Assembly: GCA_944381375.1 (NCBI GenBank)
Contig: CALWKX010000010.1
Span: forward strand, 30,657 to 94,656
Length of the DNA: 64,000 bases
From: an uncultured Lachnospiraceae bacterium
GTDB lineage: Bacteria; Bacillota; Clostridia; Eubacteriales; Anaerofustaceae
Direction: 5' to 3'
The notes beneath the pieces were generated by a model, which was not told the DNA's origin, did not search any database, and saw only the letters and a list, made by a program, of their open reading frames with translations. Numbering within the stretch: position 1 is the stretch's first letter; every line of letters starts with the position of its first letter. A program made the position numbers and the translations under genes. Below, piece by piece: positions 44,047 to 53,747 of this stretch.

Positions 44047-47000
44047 TTCTTAAAAAACTTGAAATTCAAGGCTTCAAGTCTTTTGCCAAGAAAACCGTGA
44101 TAGAATTCAGCGATGATGTGACTGGAATTATAGGTCCCAACGGCAGCGGAAAAAGCAACATAGTAGACGCTATGCGCTGGGTCATGGGAGAACAGCGCAT
44201 AAAGCCTCTTCGCGCAGGGAAAATGGAGGATATGATTTTTTCGGGGACCACTGAAAAAAAACCGTTGGGATACGCTCAGGTAAGTATGACGCTTGATAAT
44301 TCATCAGGAATTTTTCAAAGCGAATATGATGAAATATGCGTTACCAGAAGGCTTTTCAGACAAGGGCAAAGCGAATATTATATTAATAAAACGGCCTGCA
44401 GGCTTAAAGATGTGCAGGAGCTTTTTATGGATACGGGGCTCGGGCGTGAAGGATATTCGGTGATCGGTCAGGGACAAATAGAGTCCATAGTGAATAATTC
44501 TCCTTATGAAAGAAAGCTATTGATAGAAGAAGCGGCAGGGATAGTTAAGTATAAGCTTAGAAAGAGCGATGCTGAAAAAAATCTTGAAAAAGCCCAAAGT
44601 AATCTGTACAGACTAAACGATATTCTTTCAGAAATTTCGTCCAGATTGCCCGGAGTAAAAAAACAAGCGGACAAAGCGGAAAAATATGTAGCTTTGCGCA
44701 ATGAACTGAAAACGCTTGAAATAGGCGTATTTGTACATAGAATGGATTTGCTTAAAAAACGTCTTAATGACAACTGTACGGCAAAATCAGCAATAGAAGA
44801 AAGCATTGCGCAAATAGACGCCGATTTAGCTTTATTGGATGAAAAGTATCGTTTATTAAAATCAAATGCTGCTGAATATGATAATGAACTCTCGGAGATA
44901 AACAAAACGCTTCATGGGTTGATTTCTTCTTATGAAAACGCTAAGTCAGATTTAAATCTTTCAAAATTACAGCGTGATAATTATCTTAATTTAATAAAAA
45001 GTAATCAGGAAGAAATTTCAAGAATCGACGATAGTATAAATACTGTCATTGATCAGAAAAATGAAGTTTTGAAAGATATATCCTGTTATAAAAGCAGGCT
45101 TGATGAACTGGCGCCTTTATATGAGGAAAAGAAAAGTAATGTTTTTGAATTAAAACAAAAGTATATGGGCTCTGATGATTACATAGCCAATTTAAATGGC
45201 GAAATTGCCGTGCTGGATGGTATCTTAGTAAAGCATCAGGAGTCTTTGGTTGCATTAAAATCGGAAATAGCTTCCAAATCATACATAAAATCGAGCTTGG
45301 ATGAAAAAATATCCGAAAGCCAAAAGAGTCTGGATTCGTTAAATATTGAACTAAATGATCATCTTCCTCTCGATGTAGCGCAAATCAAACATTCTTGCGA
45401 GGAAGCATCATTTCAAAAAATAAATCTTGAAGACCAAATCAGTAAATTAAACGAAAAGATAAGCGGTATTTTCACTGATATACAAACATTTAAAGCTAAA
45501 TTAGATCTTCTGGAAGGTTATGAAAGCGCGCATCAAGGATATAATTATGCAGTGAGAAAACTTCTTGATATGGACCACGGTTTGAATGGCATACTGGGCA
45601 CGGTAGGAAGTATTGTCACAACCGAAGATAAATATACTGAAGCGGTGAGTAAAGCGCTTGGTTCGGCTATTGAATCCATCATTACGGATGATGAAAGTAC
45701 AGCTTCTTTGTGCATAAACATTCTTAAGCAAAACCGTTGGGGTAGAGCGACGTTCCTTCCTGTAAATACCGTCAGCGGGAATATGTTGAGTGACAAAAAC
45801 AAATATGCTTCATGTGCGGGATATATAGCGACAGCCGATGAATTAGTCAAGTATGATGTAAAATTTGTTGGTATTATCAAAAGTTTGCTTGCAAGAGTAG
45901 TTGTGGCAGATACGCTGGATAATGCTAATAAAATGGCTGCAGCAACGCGCTACAAGACGAAAATTGTAACGCTCGAAGGAGAAGTTCTTTTGCCCGGCGG
46001 CGCAATAACGGGAGGCAAGTATAAAAACAGCGATCAAGGTGCTCTCAAACGCAAGAATGAGATAAAAAAGATCCAGTCAGAAATAATAAAGTTAAAAAGC
46101 GAATACGAACGGCTTATACAAAAAAAGACTGCTACTGCTGATCAATACAAAATGAAATGCAGCGAGCTGGATCGTTTGCGCACTGAATATGAAAAAATCG
46201 ACCAGAAAAATCATGCGCTGGTCCAAAAAAATGAGCTGTTGGAGGCTGAGAAGAATAAAATCGCAGCATTAATCAACGATTATGCAGCACAGGTTGAAAA
46301 GATTAATATAGACATGGCTTTTGCGGAAACAAAAAGCTGTAATATAGAAAAAGATATCGTATTAACAAAAGACAAAATAGAAAAAATAAAAATTGAATTG
46401 ACAAAAGCTTCCGCCGGAGGATACAAAGACGATTATCTAAAAGCGTTGACTTCTCTGAATGAAGCGGAAAAGGATTTTATTTTAGCGCGTGAAAAGACTC
46501 AGCATGCGCAGGCCATACTGGATAATGTCAATGCGCAATTCGAAGAGTTGATTTCATCAAAGACAAAATGTGAAAATACGCTGAAAGAGACGGCATGCAG
46601 CCTTAAAAGCATTGAAGAAAAAATCGAAAAGCTTTGTAACGAAGACACAGGATATGCGGATCAAAAAAGTGAGTTGGAAAATCGCTTTGCTTATCTGAGC
46701 CAAAAGAAGGATTCCTCATCCGAAGATTTGTATAAAATAAATGATGAAATAATCCTTCTTAACAAGCAAAGAGCCGAAGCTTCGCAGCGTCTTGGCAAGG
46801 TGGATGTGCAAATAGGCAAAACCGACGTTGAAATATCACATTTGCAAAATGATATGATGGAAGACTATTCGCTCACTTATGCTCAGGCTTCACAGGTTAG
46901 GCAGGATGAGAATATTGACTTTGACAGTACATTGATCAGAATAAACGAAATTAAAGACAGAATAAAGCGCCTGGGCAACATTAATGTAGACGCCTTGGAG

Positions 47001-47603
47001 GAATACAAACAGCTGAAAAAACGCTTTGACGAAATGAGTGCTCAAAGAGATGATTTGATAAAATCAAAAGAAGAATTGGTAAAGATAATAGAAGATATTG
47101 CCAAAAGCATGTCGGAGCTATTTAATAAGCAATTCGGAGTGATTCAAAAAGAATTCGGCAGGGTATTTAAAATTCTTTTTAACGGCGGCGAGGCCAGGCT
47201 TATACTCACGCAGCCGGATGATTTGAGTGAAAGCGGCGTTGATATCATTGCCAGACCTCCGAAAACAAAGCTAAAAAATATTTCCGCGCTTTCAGGAGGA
47301 GAAAAATCTCTGGCGGCATGCGCGCTTATATTTGCTATATTGAAAATAAAACCGGCGCCCTTTTGCGTGATGGATGAGATAGATGCAGCTCTTGATGATG
47401 CAAATGTAGGCAGGTTCTGCGAGTATCTGAAATCAATTAGCAATGACAATCAAATTATACTCGTAACGCACAAAAAGCGTACCATGCAGGCTGCAAGCTC
47501 TTTGTACGGAGTGAGCGTTGCCGCGGACGGCATAACAAACGTATTTTCCGTTAAGCTTTCACAAATTAATGAAAGGGGGCATGTTTATGAGCAGCAAGCT
47601 TAG
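44043..47603 (+). CDS. smc: Chromosome segregation protein SMC
   Basis: A 1186-residue SMC protein with the full layout: Walker A GPNGSGKSN near residues 32-40, long coiled coils, a hinge near the middle (GYNYAVRKLL, GILGTVGSIV and GGAITGG), a second coiled coil, then signature ALSGGEKSLAA and Walker B FCVMDEIDAALDD. It forms the ScpAB-bound condensin that organises the chromosome. It starts within the rnc stop and ends 17 bases inside ftsY, the conserved rnc-smc-ftsY order of Bacillota. Confidence 0.98.
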   Translation: MILKKLEIQGFKSFAKKTVIEFSDDVTGIIGPNGSGKSNIVDAMRWVMGEQRIKPLRAGKMEDMIFSGTTEKKPLGYAQVSMTLDNSSGIFQSEYDEICVTRRLFRQGQSEYYINKTACRLKDVQELFMDTGLGREGYSVIGQGQIESIVNNSPYERKLLIEEAAGIVKYKLRKSDAEKNLEKAQSNLYRLNDILSEISSRLPGVKKQADKAEKYVALRNELKTLEIGVFVHRMDLLKKRLNDNCTAKSAIEESIAQIDADLALLDEKYRLLKSNAAEYDNELSEINKTLHGLISSYENAKSDLNLSKLQRDNYLNLIKSNQEEISRIDDSINTVIDQKNEVLKDISCYKSRLDELAPLYEEKKSNVFELKQKYMGSDDYIANLNGEIAVLDGILVKHQESLVALKSEIASKSYIKSSLDEKISESQKSLDSLNIELNDHLPLDVAQIKHSCEEASFQKINLEDQISKLNEKISGIFTDIQTFKAKLDLLEGYESAHQGYNYAVRKLLDMDHGLNGILGTVGSIVTTEDKYTEAVSKALGSAIESIITDDESTASLCINILKQNRWGRATFLPVNTVSGNMLSDKNKYASCAGYIATADELVKYDVKFVGIIKSLLARVVVADTLDNANKMAAATRYKTKIVTLEGEVLLPGGAITGGKYKNSDQGALKRKNEIKKIQSEIIKLKSEYERLIQKKTATADQYKMKCSELDRLRTEYEKIDQKNHALVQKNELLEAEKNKIAALINDYAAQVEKINIDMAFAETKSCNIEKDIVLTKDKIEKIKIELTKASAGGYKDDYLKALTSLNEAEKDFILAREKTQHAQAILDNVNAQFEELISSKTKCENTLKETACSLKSIEEKIEKLCNEDTGYADQKSELENRFAYLSQKKDSSSEDLYKINDEIILLNKQRAEASQRLGKVDVQIGKTDVEISHLQNDMMEDYSLTYAQASQVRQDENIDFDSTLIRINEIKDRIKRLGNINVDALEEYKQLKKRFDEMSAQRDDLIKSKEELVKIIEDIAKSMSELFNKQFGVIQKEFGRVFKILFNGGEARLILTQPDDLSESGVDIIARPPKTKLKNISALSGGEKSLAACALIFAILKIKPAPFCVMDEIDAALDDANVGRFCEYLKSISNDNQIILVTHKKRTMQAASSLYGVSVAADGITNVFSVKLSQINERGHVYEQQA

Positions 47604-48477
47604 CTTGGGTTTTTTAAAAACAAAAAAGTCTTTGACGCAGCGTTTTAAAGAAGTATTCACAGGTTCGATTGATGAAGCTCTTTATGAAGAGCTTATAGAA
47701 TGTTTGGTGCTGAGCGATGTTCCTTTTGAATGTGCTGAAAAAATTATAGAAGGCGCAAAACAAAAGATGAAAAAAAGCAACATAAACGACAGTGAAGCAT
47801 TATATGAAGCTGTGAGAGAAAGCATCGTTGATATGCTCAAAGATAAACAGCATGGCGTCAATATAAAAACTCCTGCCGTAATAATCGTCACAGGCGTAAA
47901 TGGAGCAGGAAAAACAACGAGCATTGCAAAACTTGCTTTATGGTTCAAAAACAGAGGCAAAAGCGTAATTTTGGCTGCTGCCGATACGTTTAGAGCTGCA
48001 GCAAGCGACCAGCTTGGCATATGGGCGAAGCGGCTGAATGTTCCTATAGTTAAAAGCGCTCAGGGGCAGGATCCTTCCAGCGTAATATTTGACGCGCTTA
48101 AATCAGCCAAAGCAAAGGGGTCTGATATAGTTCTTTGCGATACTGCCGGAAGGCTTCAGAATAAAGCCAACCTGATGAATGAGCTGGAAAAAATATACAG
48201 GGTGTGTTCAAAATTCAAAGATGAATTTAACGTATACAGCGTTGTTGTGCTGGATGCGATGCTTGGGAGCAATTCAATAAGCCAGCTTGAAGCGTTTTCT
48301 TCTGTCATGAATGTTGACGGCGTGATTTTGACTAAAATGGACGGTTGCGCAAAAGGCGGTGTTGTATTAGGAATAGCTGATAAATTTGACATGCCGGTCT
48401 GGCATATAGGTACTGGCGAAAACGCTGAAGATTTGGCCGTGTTTGACGCGGTAGAATATGCAAATGCTATAATATAA
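47587..48477 (+). CDS. ftsY: Signal recognition particle receptor FtsY
   Basis: A 296-residue SRP GTPase of NG-domain type with only a short N-terminal extension. G1 is GVNGAGKTTSIAKLA, then ADTFRAAASDQL, G3 DTAGRLQNK and G4 TKMDG. It docks ribosome-SRP complexes at the membrane. The start at 47587 is 7 bases from AGGGGG; two upstream in-frame ATGs (47569, 47581) are before or too near that site. Confidence 0.95.
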   Translation: MSSKLSLGFLKTKKSLTQRFKEVFTGSIDEALYEELIECLVLSDVPFECAEKIIEGAKQKMKKSNINDSEALYEAVRESIVDMLKDKQHGVNIKTPAVIIVTGVNGAGKTTSIAKLALWFKNRGKSVILAAADTFRAAASDQLGIWAKRLNVPIVKSAQGQDPSSVIFDALKSAKAKGSDIVLCDTAGRLQNKANLMNELEKIYRVCSKFKDEFNVYSVVVLDAMLGSNSISQLEAFSSVMNVDGVILTKMDGCAKGGVVLGIADKFDMPVWHIGTGENAEDLAVFDAVEYANAII

Positions 48478-48506
48478 AAAGCAGGATAAATAATCCTGCT
48501 TTTTTA
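48478..48506. terminator. Bidirectional terminator after ftsY
   Basis: AAAAGCAGGAT/ATCCTGCTTTTTT arms with a short loop directly after the ftsY stop, and 28 bases before the convergent GDPD-like gene end. Confidence 0.88.
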
Positions 48507-48533
48507 TTAATCGGGAGTTGGAATAACGCGCAT

Positions 48534-49457
48534 TTATTGTGTTTGTTCGTTGGTTTCGCTGTCTGTTTGACGTGCAAGCAGTTCATTTATAAGCACAGGG
48601 TCGTTGGTAATGATGCCGTCTGCATTCAGCTCGATAGCCGTATCAAGCTGCTCGCTCGTATTCACGCCTACAATAAATACCGCCACGTTGCGCCTGTGCA
48701 GCGACCAGATAAGTCGCTTGGTAAATCCGTTTATGTCATCAATATTGATTTCTGCATATTGAAAAGGTACATCAATGTAAAATCCTGAAAGGAAAAACTT
48801 ATCTGCATTGGCATAGCCGGTGAATTCATTTTTTATCGGCGCAGTCAATACACGTACATTTGTCTGATTTCGTACATATTTTATAACATTTTCGGAGCCT
48901 TTTATAACAACGTGCAAGGATAGATTTTGCTGGCGAAGCTTTTCACACAGAAGAACAGCAGCTCTCTCGCCTGCTTCGCTATCCTGAACAATATTGATTA
49001 TAAAGTTTGAATATGGAAATAATCCCAGGAATTCATCTACGGTAAGGCATGTCAATGTCGATGATCTGTACGTATATTCACCATTTGCGTTGCTAAAATT
49101 ATAGGCAAAATTCAGATTTTTGATCTCGTCATAAGTTTTTTCGGATATCTTTCCGCTTTCAGACGTATAAACGCTCAAATCGTCATAATCAGCGATGATC
49201 AAAACTTCATCAGAGGTCATTACCACGCCAACTGAAAAATACATTATACCGAAGCCGGAGGCTGTGTTAAAAGAAGCTCTAACATTAGCAGGGTAATCTG
49301 TGCTGATTCCCGACTGTGTTGCAACTAATAAGTTGTCTTCCTCATTCATAAATGTGTTTAGCGCTATGCTGTCTCTTGGAGGTATCAGATTCACTATCAG
49401 CATAACGCATATCGCAAACAAAATTATATAACCGATTCTTCTTAAAAGCTTCAGCAT
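48534..49457 (-). CDS. Membrane-anchored GDPD-like protein lacking catalytic residues
   Basis: A 307-residue protein with one N-terminal helix (about residues 8-27) and an extracytoplasmic glycerophosphodiester phosphodiesterase-like barrel. The fold order is recognisable (PANVRASF for PENTLAAF, MTSDEVLIIADYD for TKDGVPVVIHD, ADGIITNDPVLINELL at the end). The catalytic residues are not: the HRG motif is QSG, PENT is PANV, ExD is FxV and HD is AD. It is therefore probably a pseudoenzyme that binds a lipid head group or teichoic acid, or simply a structural protein. It stands alone, convergent to ftsY. Confidence 0.78.
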   Translation of the reverse strand: MLKLLRRIGYIILFAICVMLIVNLIPPRDSIALNTFMNEEDNLLVATQSGISTDYPANVRASFNTASGFGIMYFSVGVVMTSDEVLIIADYDDLSVYTSESGKISEKTYDEIKNLNFAYNFSNANGEYTYRSSTLTCLTVDEFLGLFPYSNFIINIVQDSEAGERAAVLLCEKLRQQNLSLHVVIKGSENVIKYVRNQTNVRVLTAPIKNEFTGYANADKFFLSGFYIDVPFQYAEINIDDINGFTKRLIWSLHRRNVAVFIVGVNTSEQLDTAIELNADGIITNDPVLINELLARQTDSETNEQTQ

Positions 49458-49615
49458 GTTTTTCTCCGTGATATTGATAGTTTAATTATACCGCATACAA
49501 GAGCGTATAAAATATATTTAGCGGAAATAATATCTGAAAGATTTATTTATTTTACATATTTTTCGTTTTTTACATAATACAATATATTCAAAGAAATTCG
49601 TGGAGGGACAAACAT

Positions 49616-50065
49616 TTGTTGCGCAGACGCAGCGTTTTATATTTTTTTATTTGTGTAATCGCCGCTTTGATGTTCGGTATGGCCGCAGCAGTTTTATATT
49701 CCGTAAATATATTTTCGTTCAATACTCAAAATTATGAATTGTTAAAATTTGCCGTCAGTACATTGTTCGGCTTTTCAATAGCGTCGCTTATTTATTTCAG
49801 CGCTTACCGGCCTGTAGTCGGTTTTTGCGGGATCAAGTTGGTAAAACTACAACGTCCTTTAAATTTGCTTGAAGGTGAAACCGTTTATGTAACGAATGCT
49901 AATTCATTGATAAATATCGCGAAAAATAAAAAAAATAGTATACTTTATTATGAATTCTCTCCGTCAATGGCTTTTTTTTACACTATAATTGACAGTAAAA
50001 AATACGTATTTATAAAAAACACAAAAAAAGTAAATACCGAAACGAAAATTTCGAAGTATGTATAA
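49616..50065 (+). CDS. Small two-helix membrane protein of unknown function
   Basis: A 149-residue protein with helices at about residues 8-30 and 42-62 and a soluble C-terminal part of about 85 residues (GETVYVTNANSLINIAK, SPSMAFFYTIIDSKKYVFIK). The start is TTG at 49616 with GGAGGG 8 bases upstream. No family is recognised. It is divergent from the GDPD-like gene and ends at a bidirectional terminator. Confidence 0.7.
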   Translation: MLRRRSVLYFFICVIAALMFGMAAAVLYSVNIFSFNTQNYELLKFAVSTLFGFSIASLIYFSAYRPVVGFCGIKLVKLQRPLNLLEGETVYVTNANSLINIAKNKKNSILYYEFSPSMAFFYTIIDSKKYVFIKNTKKVNTETKISKYV

Positions 50066-50070
50066 TAACA

Positions 50071-50103
50071 AAAAAACGGCAAGCGATTCGCTTGCCGTTT
50101 TTT
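50071..50103. terminator. Bidirectional terminator
   Basis: AAAAAACGGCAAGCG and CGCTTGCCGTTTTTT form a perfect 15-bp stem with loop ATT, between the convergent genes ending at 50065 and 50111. Confidence 0.93.
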
Positions 50104-50110
50104 GCAGCAA

Positions 50111-51457
50111 CTATAATATTGCAAGCAGAACAAAGTTCAAAATAAACAGCAGTGTCGATACCCATAGGATCGGATGAATCTGTTTAATCTGGCCTTTGCA
50201 GATTTTTGTTATGCAGTAGAATATAAATCCGGCGGCTATACCGTATGAAATACTGTAGCATAAAGCCATGAATATTCCTGCAAAGAATGCCGGAATGGCT
50301 TCTTCAAGATTCGGCCATTCTATTTCTTTGAATGATGACAGCATCATAATACCGACGATAACAAGCGCCGGAGCTGTGGCCGCAGAGGGTACAGCGCTGA
50401 CAAAAGCTGATAAAAATGCGCTTATTGCAAAGCATATTGCAACAACAACGCTTGTAAGACCTGTGCGTCCTCCTGCTCCTATTCCGGCAGCGCTTTCTAC
50501 GTATGTAGTCGTGTTTGAAGTTCCGAAGATAGCGCCGATTGATGTGGCTGTAGCGTCAGCAAAAAGCGCTTTGTCCATTTTTGATTTGAAACCAGCGCCG
50601 GATTCCATAGCTTTTTCGTCTTCTGAACTGAATATACCGCTTCTTCTGCCTGTTCCTATGAATGTGCCTATTGTGTCAAATGTGTCCGTTATGCTGAAAG
50701 AGAAAATTGTAATGAGTACAAGCGGAAGCTTGGCAGCATCGTTAAACAAAGATACTATGCCCTGATCAGTGAATATTGCTCCGAAAGTTGATGGAAGCGC
50801 CGCACACGCTTCTGTAAAGCTCACTGTATCGGCTGTAGCTGTAACGCCCATGGGTATGCCGATAAGAGTAGTAGCTATAATGCCGAGAAGTATAGCTCCC
50901 TTGACTTTCAAAAGTTCCAAAACTATTATTATCACAAGACCGATCACAAAAAGCAAAAGCGCCGGCTGGTTTAAAGTTGCCATTGCCGGTACTCCTGAAG
51001 AAAAGTTGATGATACCAACATTAAGCAAACCAATATAAGCGACAAAAATGCCTATGCCGCCGCCTATTGCTACTTGAAGGCTGTGAGGTATGGCTTTGAT
51101 TATTGCTTTGCGCAGTTTTGTAATTGTGATTATGATATTGATAATACCGCATATAAATACCATTGAAAGCGCTTGCTGCCATGTGAATCCCAAAGTAAAG
51201 CATACTGTGTAGACAAAAAATGCGTTCAGACCCATTCCGGGAGCCTGAGCGTAAGGTACGTTAGCAACAAGACCCATAATCAAAGTGCCGATTATTGAAG
51301 ATATAATCGTAGCAAGAAATACCGCGCCCCATTCCATGCCGGACTGGCTTAAAATATTCGGATTAACGACAATAATGTAAGCCATGGCAAAGAATGTAGT
51401 AAGTCCGGCTACCACCTCCCTTGAGGCGGTTGTACCGTTCTCTTTGAGTTTGAACAT
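50111..51457 (-). CDS. NCS2 family purine-type permease (AzgA/PbuG-like)
   Basis: A 448-residue permease with about 12-14 helices. MFKLKENGTTASREVVAGLT opens it, then FFAMAYIIVVNPNILSQ, APGMGLNAFFVYT and FGTSNTTTYVESAAGIGAGGRTGL match the AzgA/PbuG branch that carries hypoxanthine, guanine or adenine. The start at 51457 has AAGGAGGGG upstream; the frame continues to 51520 but that runs into the promoter. I looked for a purine riboswitch in the leader and saw none. Confidence 0.92.
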   Translation of the reverse strand: MFKLKENGTTASREVVAGLTTFFAMAYIIVVNPNILSQSGMEWGAVFLATIISSIIGTLIMGLVANVPYAQAPGMGLNAFFVYTVCFTLGFTWQQALSMVFICGIINIIITITKLRKAIIKAIPHSLQVAIGGGIGIFVAYIGLLNVGIINFSSGVPAMATLNQPALLLFVIGLVIIIVLELLKVKGAILLGIIATTLIGIPMGVTATADTVSFTEACAALPSTFGAIFTDQGIVSLFNDAAKLPLVLITIFSFSITDTFDTIGTFIGTGRRSGIFSSEDEKAMESGAGFKSKMDKALFADATATSIGAIFGTSNTTTYVESAAGIGAGGRTGLTSVVVAICFAISAFLSAFVSAVPSAATAPALVIVGIMMLSSFKEIEWPNLEEAIPAFFAGIFMALCYSISYGIAAGFIFYCITKICKGQIKQIHPILWVSTLLFILNFVLLAIL

Positions 51458-51488
51458 ATAATTTCCCCTCCTTAAAAATATGTAATAA

Positions 51489-51519
51489 ATTATAATATAG
51501 CCTGTTGAGAATATCAACA
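51489..51519 (-). promoter_or_regulatory. Promoter and inverted repeat of the NCS2 permease gene
   Basis: On the minus strand TTGATA (51512-51517), 17-base spacer, TATAAT (51489-51494). An inverted repeat TGTTGA-GAATA-TCAACA at 51503-51519 overlaps the -35 box and could be an operator. Confidence 0.65.
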
Positions 51520-51680
51520 ATTAGTTATTAAAGCCTCCAAACTTTTCTGAAATATTTGAAAAATTTGTAAATTATACTTTGAACCAGCATATTTTATCAA
51601 AATTATTACAAAAAAAAATTAATAAATTCTTTTATCATCAACAACAGTGTAATTCATGCGAATGATGATATGATATCAAT

Positions 51681-53744
51681 ATGAAAGCGAGTGAAAGAAA
51701 ATATCCGATGGAAATACTTGCGCCTGCAGGCGGAAAAGAACAGCTTGTTGCTGCAGTAAGAAGCGGAGCCGACGCAGTGTATTTCGGCGTGGAGAATTTC
51801 AATGCAAGAAGAAACGCAGAAAATTTTGTTTCGGATGAACTTTCTGATATTGTAGGATATTTAAAAGCGCGTAATGTTAAATCATACATAACTCTTAATA
51901 CATTAGTAAAAGACGATGAAATATCCGAAGTATTGAAAACCGTAGAAAAGATAGCTCGCTCAGGGGCTGATGGAGTAATAGTACAGGATATGGGAATTGC
52001 CGCATTAATTAAGAAATGCGTGCCTTCGCTATCTTTGCATGCTTCTACGCAAATGAGCATACATAATATTGCAGGCGTTAAAATTCTTGAAGATATGCAG
52101 TTTTCTCAAGTAGTGCTTGCGAGGGAATTAAGTATACAAGAAATAAAAAAGATTTCCGCATCGTCTGATATAAAGCTTGAAACGTTTGTGCACGGAGCTT
52201 TGTGCATGAGCATATCCGGTATGTGTTATTTATCTTCAATGATAGGAGCTCGAAGCGGAAACAGAGGTCAGTGCGCTCAGCCGTGCAGGCTGAATTTTTC
52301 ATCAGCGGATAAGGAATACGCTCTGTCGCTAAAGGATATGACTTATATAAAACATTTAAGCAAGCTTTATGAAGCAGGCGTTACGACTCTTAAAATTGAA
52401 GGCCGTATGAAACGCGCCGAATACGTTGCTTGCGCCGTAAGCGCTCTTAATGCGGCTCTTTCGGGAGAAGATTTCGATTTTGATCTTCTAAGAAAAGTTT
52501 TCTCGAGAGAGGGTTTTACTGACGGATATCTTACCAAGAGAATGACCCGCGATATGTTTGGCTGTAGAACAAAACAGGATGTTGAAAATATGCAAAGTGT
52601 ACTTAAATCTTTGCACTCCCTTTACAGGAATGAACGCAAGTCTGTTAACGTAGCGATGGATTTCAAACTACATTGCGGAAAAAATGCAGTACTGAGTATA
52701 AGCGACGGTTCCGATACTGTAACGGTAACCGGAGATGTCGCTCAAACAGCGCTGAAAAAACCCGTCAGCGAAGAAATCATATCAAAATATTTAAACAAAA
52801 CAGGCGCAACGCCATTCAAAACCTCAAAAATCACATGCGATATCCAAAGCGGCCTTATGACCAGCGCAGCTTGTGTAAATGAAATGAGAAGAAAAGCCTG
52901 CGATGAGCTTTTGAGGATAAGGAGTATCCCGTCAGGATATGAATTTAACGATACCATAGTTGACGTCAAAGATGTAATTGATAATACATGCGAATCGCAT
53001 CTGCGCTTCAGATATGAAGATATTAATCAATTCAGCGATAACTTTGCTCAAAAAGCTCAAATGCTGATATTTCCGATAGAGCAAATTTTAAAAAATCCCG
53101 GTAAGCTTGAGCGTTATTTCGAAAAGGTCGCCTTTGAGCTTCCATATACAGTTTTTCCGGAACAGGAGGAAAAAGTTTCGGAAATGATTGAAAGGATTCT
53201 CGACACAGGTATAAAGAATGTGTATGTAAATAACCTGGGAGCATTAAAAATGTGCCGAGGCAAAAATATAAAAATCCATGGCGGTTTCGGATTAAATATA
53301 ATGAATTCACAAGCGCTTAACGCGGCTGCCGAATTAGGGCTTGAGGACGCTGTGTTGTCTTTCGAACTTGAATATAATAAAATAAAATCGATAAAAAAGC
53401 AGATTCCTTCGGGTATTATAGGGTATGGATACCTTCCTCTTATGCGTACAAGGATCTGCCCTGTGAGTGTTTTTCGCGGCTGTAATTCAAGCAGGCAGTG
53501 TTTTATTAAAGATCGTTACGGTATTGAATTTAAAGTTATATGCAGCAGCAAAAAAGACATTGCTATTTTAAACAGCGTGCCTTTATTTATAGGTGACAAA
53601 TGCATTATGAATATAAATTTTGAAATGCTTTATTTTACAGTGGAAAACGCGGCGCAAACGGACGATGTAATCAATCAATATATTAATAAAGAAAAGCCGA
53701 ATTTTAAATTGACGCGCGGACTTTATTTCAGAGGGGTAAAATAA
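51681..53744 (+). CDS. U32 family peptidase-like protein (RlhA-like)
   Basis: A 687-residue protein. Residues from about 10 show the U32 start MEILAPAGGKEQLVAAVRSGADAVYFG. The U32 signature ETFVHGALCMSISGMCYLSS and the cysteine-rich ARSGNRGQCAQPCR lie near 170-205. A long C-terminal part follows, with RTRICPVSVFRGC. Length and the two-part layout (U32 plus DUF3656-like) resemble RlhA, which helps hydroxylate 23S rRNA C2501. A protease role is not established for this group. It precedes pgi by 3 bases. Confidence 0.9.
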   Translation: MKASERKYPMEILAPAGGKEQLVAAVRSGADAVYFGVENFNARRNAENFVSDELSDIVGYLKARNVKSYITLNTLVKDDEISEVLKTVEKIARSGADGVIVQDMGIAALIKKCVPSLSLHASTQMSIHNIAGVKILEDMQFSQVVLARELSIQEIKKISASSDIKLETFVHGALCMSISGMCYLSSMIGARSGNRGQCAQPCRLNFSSADKEYALSLKDMTYIKHLSKLYEAGVTTLKIEGRMKRAEYVACAVSALNAALSGEDFDFDLLRKVFSREGFTDGYLTKRMTRDMFGCRTKQDVENMQSVLKSLHSLYRNERKSVNVAMDFKLHCGKNAVLSISDGSDTVTVTGDVAQTALKKPVSEEIISKYLNKTGATPFKTSKITCDIQSGLMTSAACVNEMRRKACDELLRIRSIPSGYEFNDTIVDVKDVIDNTCESHLRFRYEDINQFSDNFAQKAQMLIFPIEQILKNPGKLERYFEKVAFELPYTVFPEQEEKVSEMIERILDTGIKNVYVNNLGALKMCRGKNIKIHGGFGLNIMNSQALNAAAELGLEDAVLSFELEYNKIKSIKKQIPSGIIGYGYLPLMRTRICPVSVFRGCNSSRQCFIKDRYGIEFKVICSSKKDIAILNSVPLFIGDKCIMNINFEMLYFTVENAAQTDDVINQYINKEKPNFKLTRGLYFRGVK

Positions 53745-53747
53745 GGG

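Noticed and set aside
50268..51038. Long + frames opposite the NCS2 permease
   Set aside because: They are antisense shadows of a clear permease gene; rich in runs mirroring its helices.
51458..51680. Purine riboswitch before the NCS2 permease
   Set aside because: I looked for the conserved core of purine aptamers on the minus strand and did not find it.
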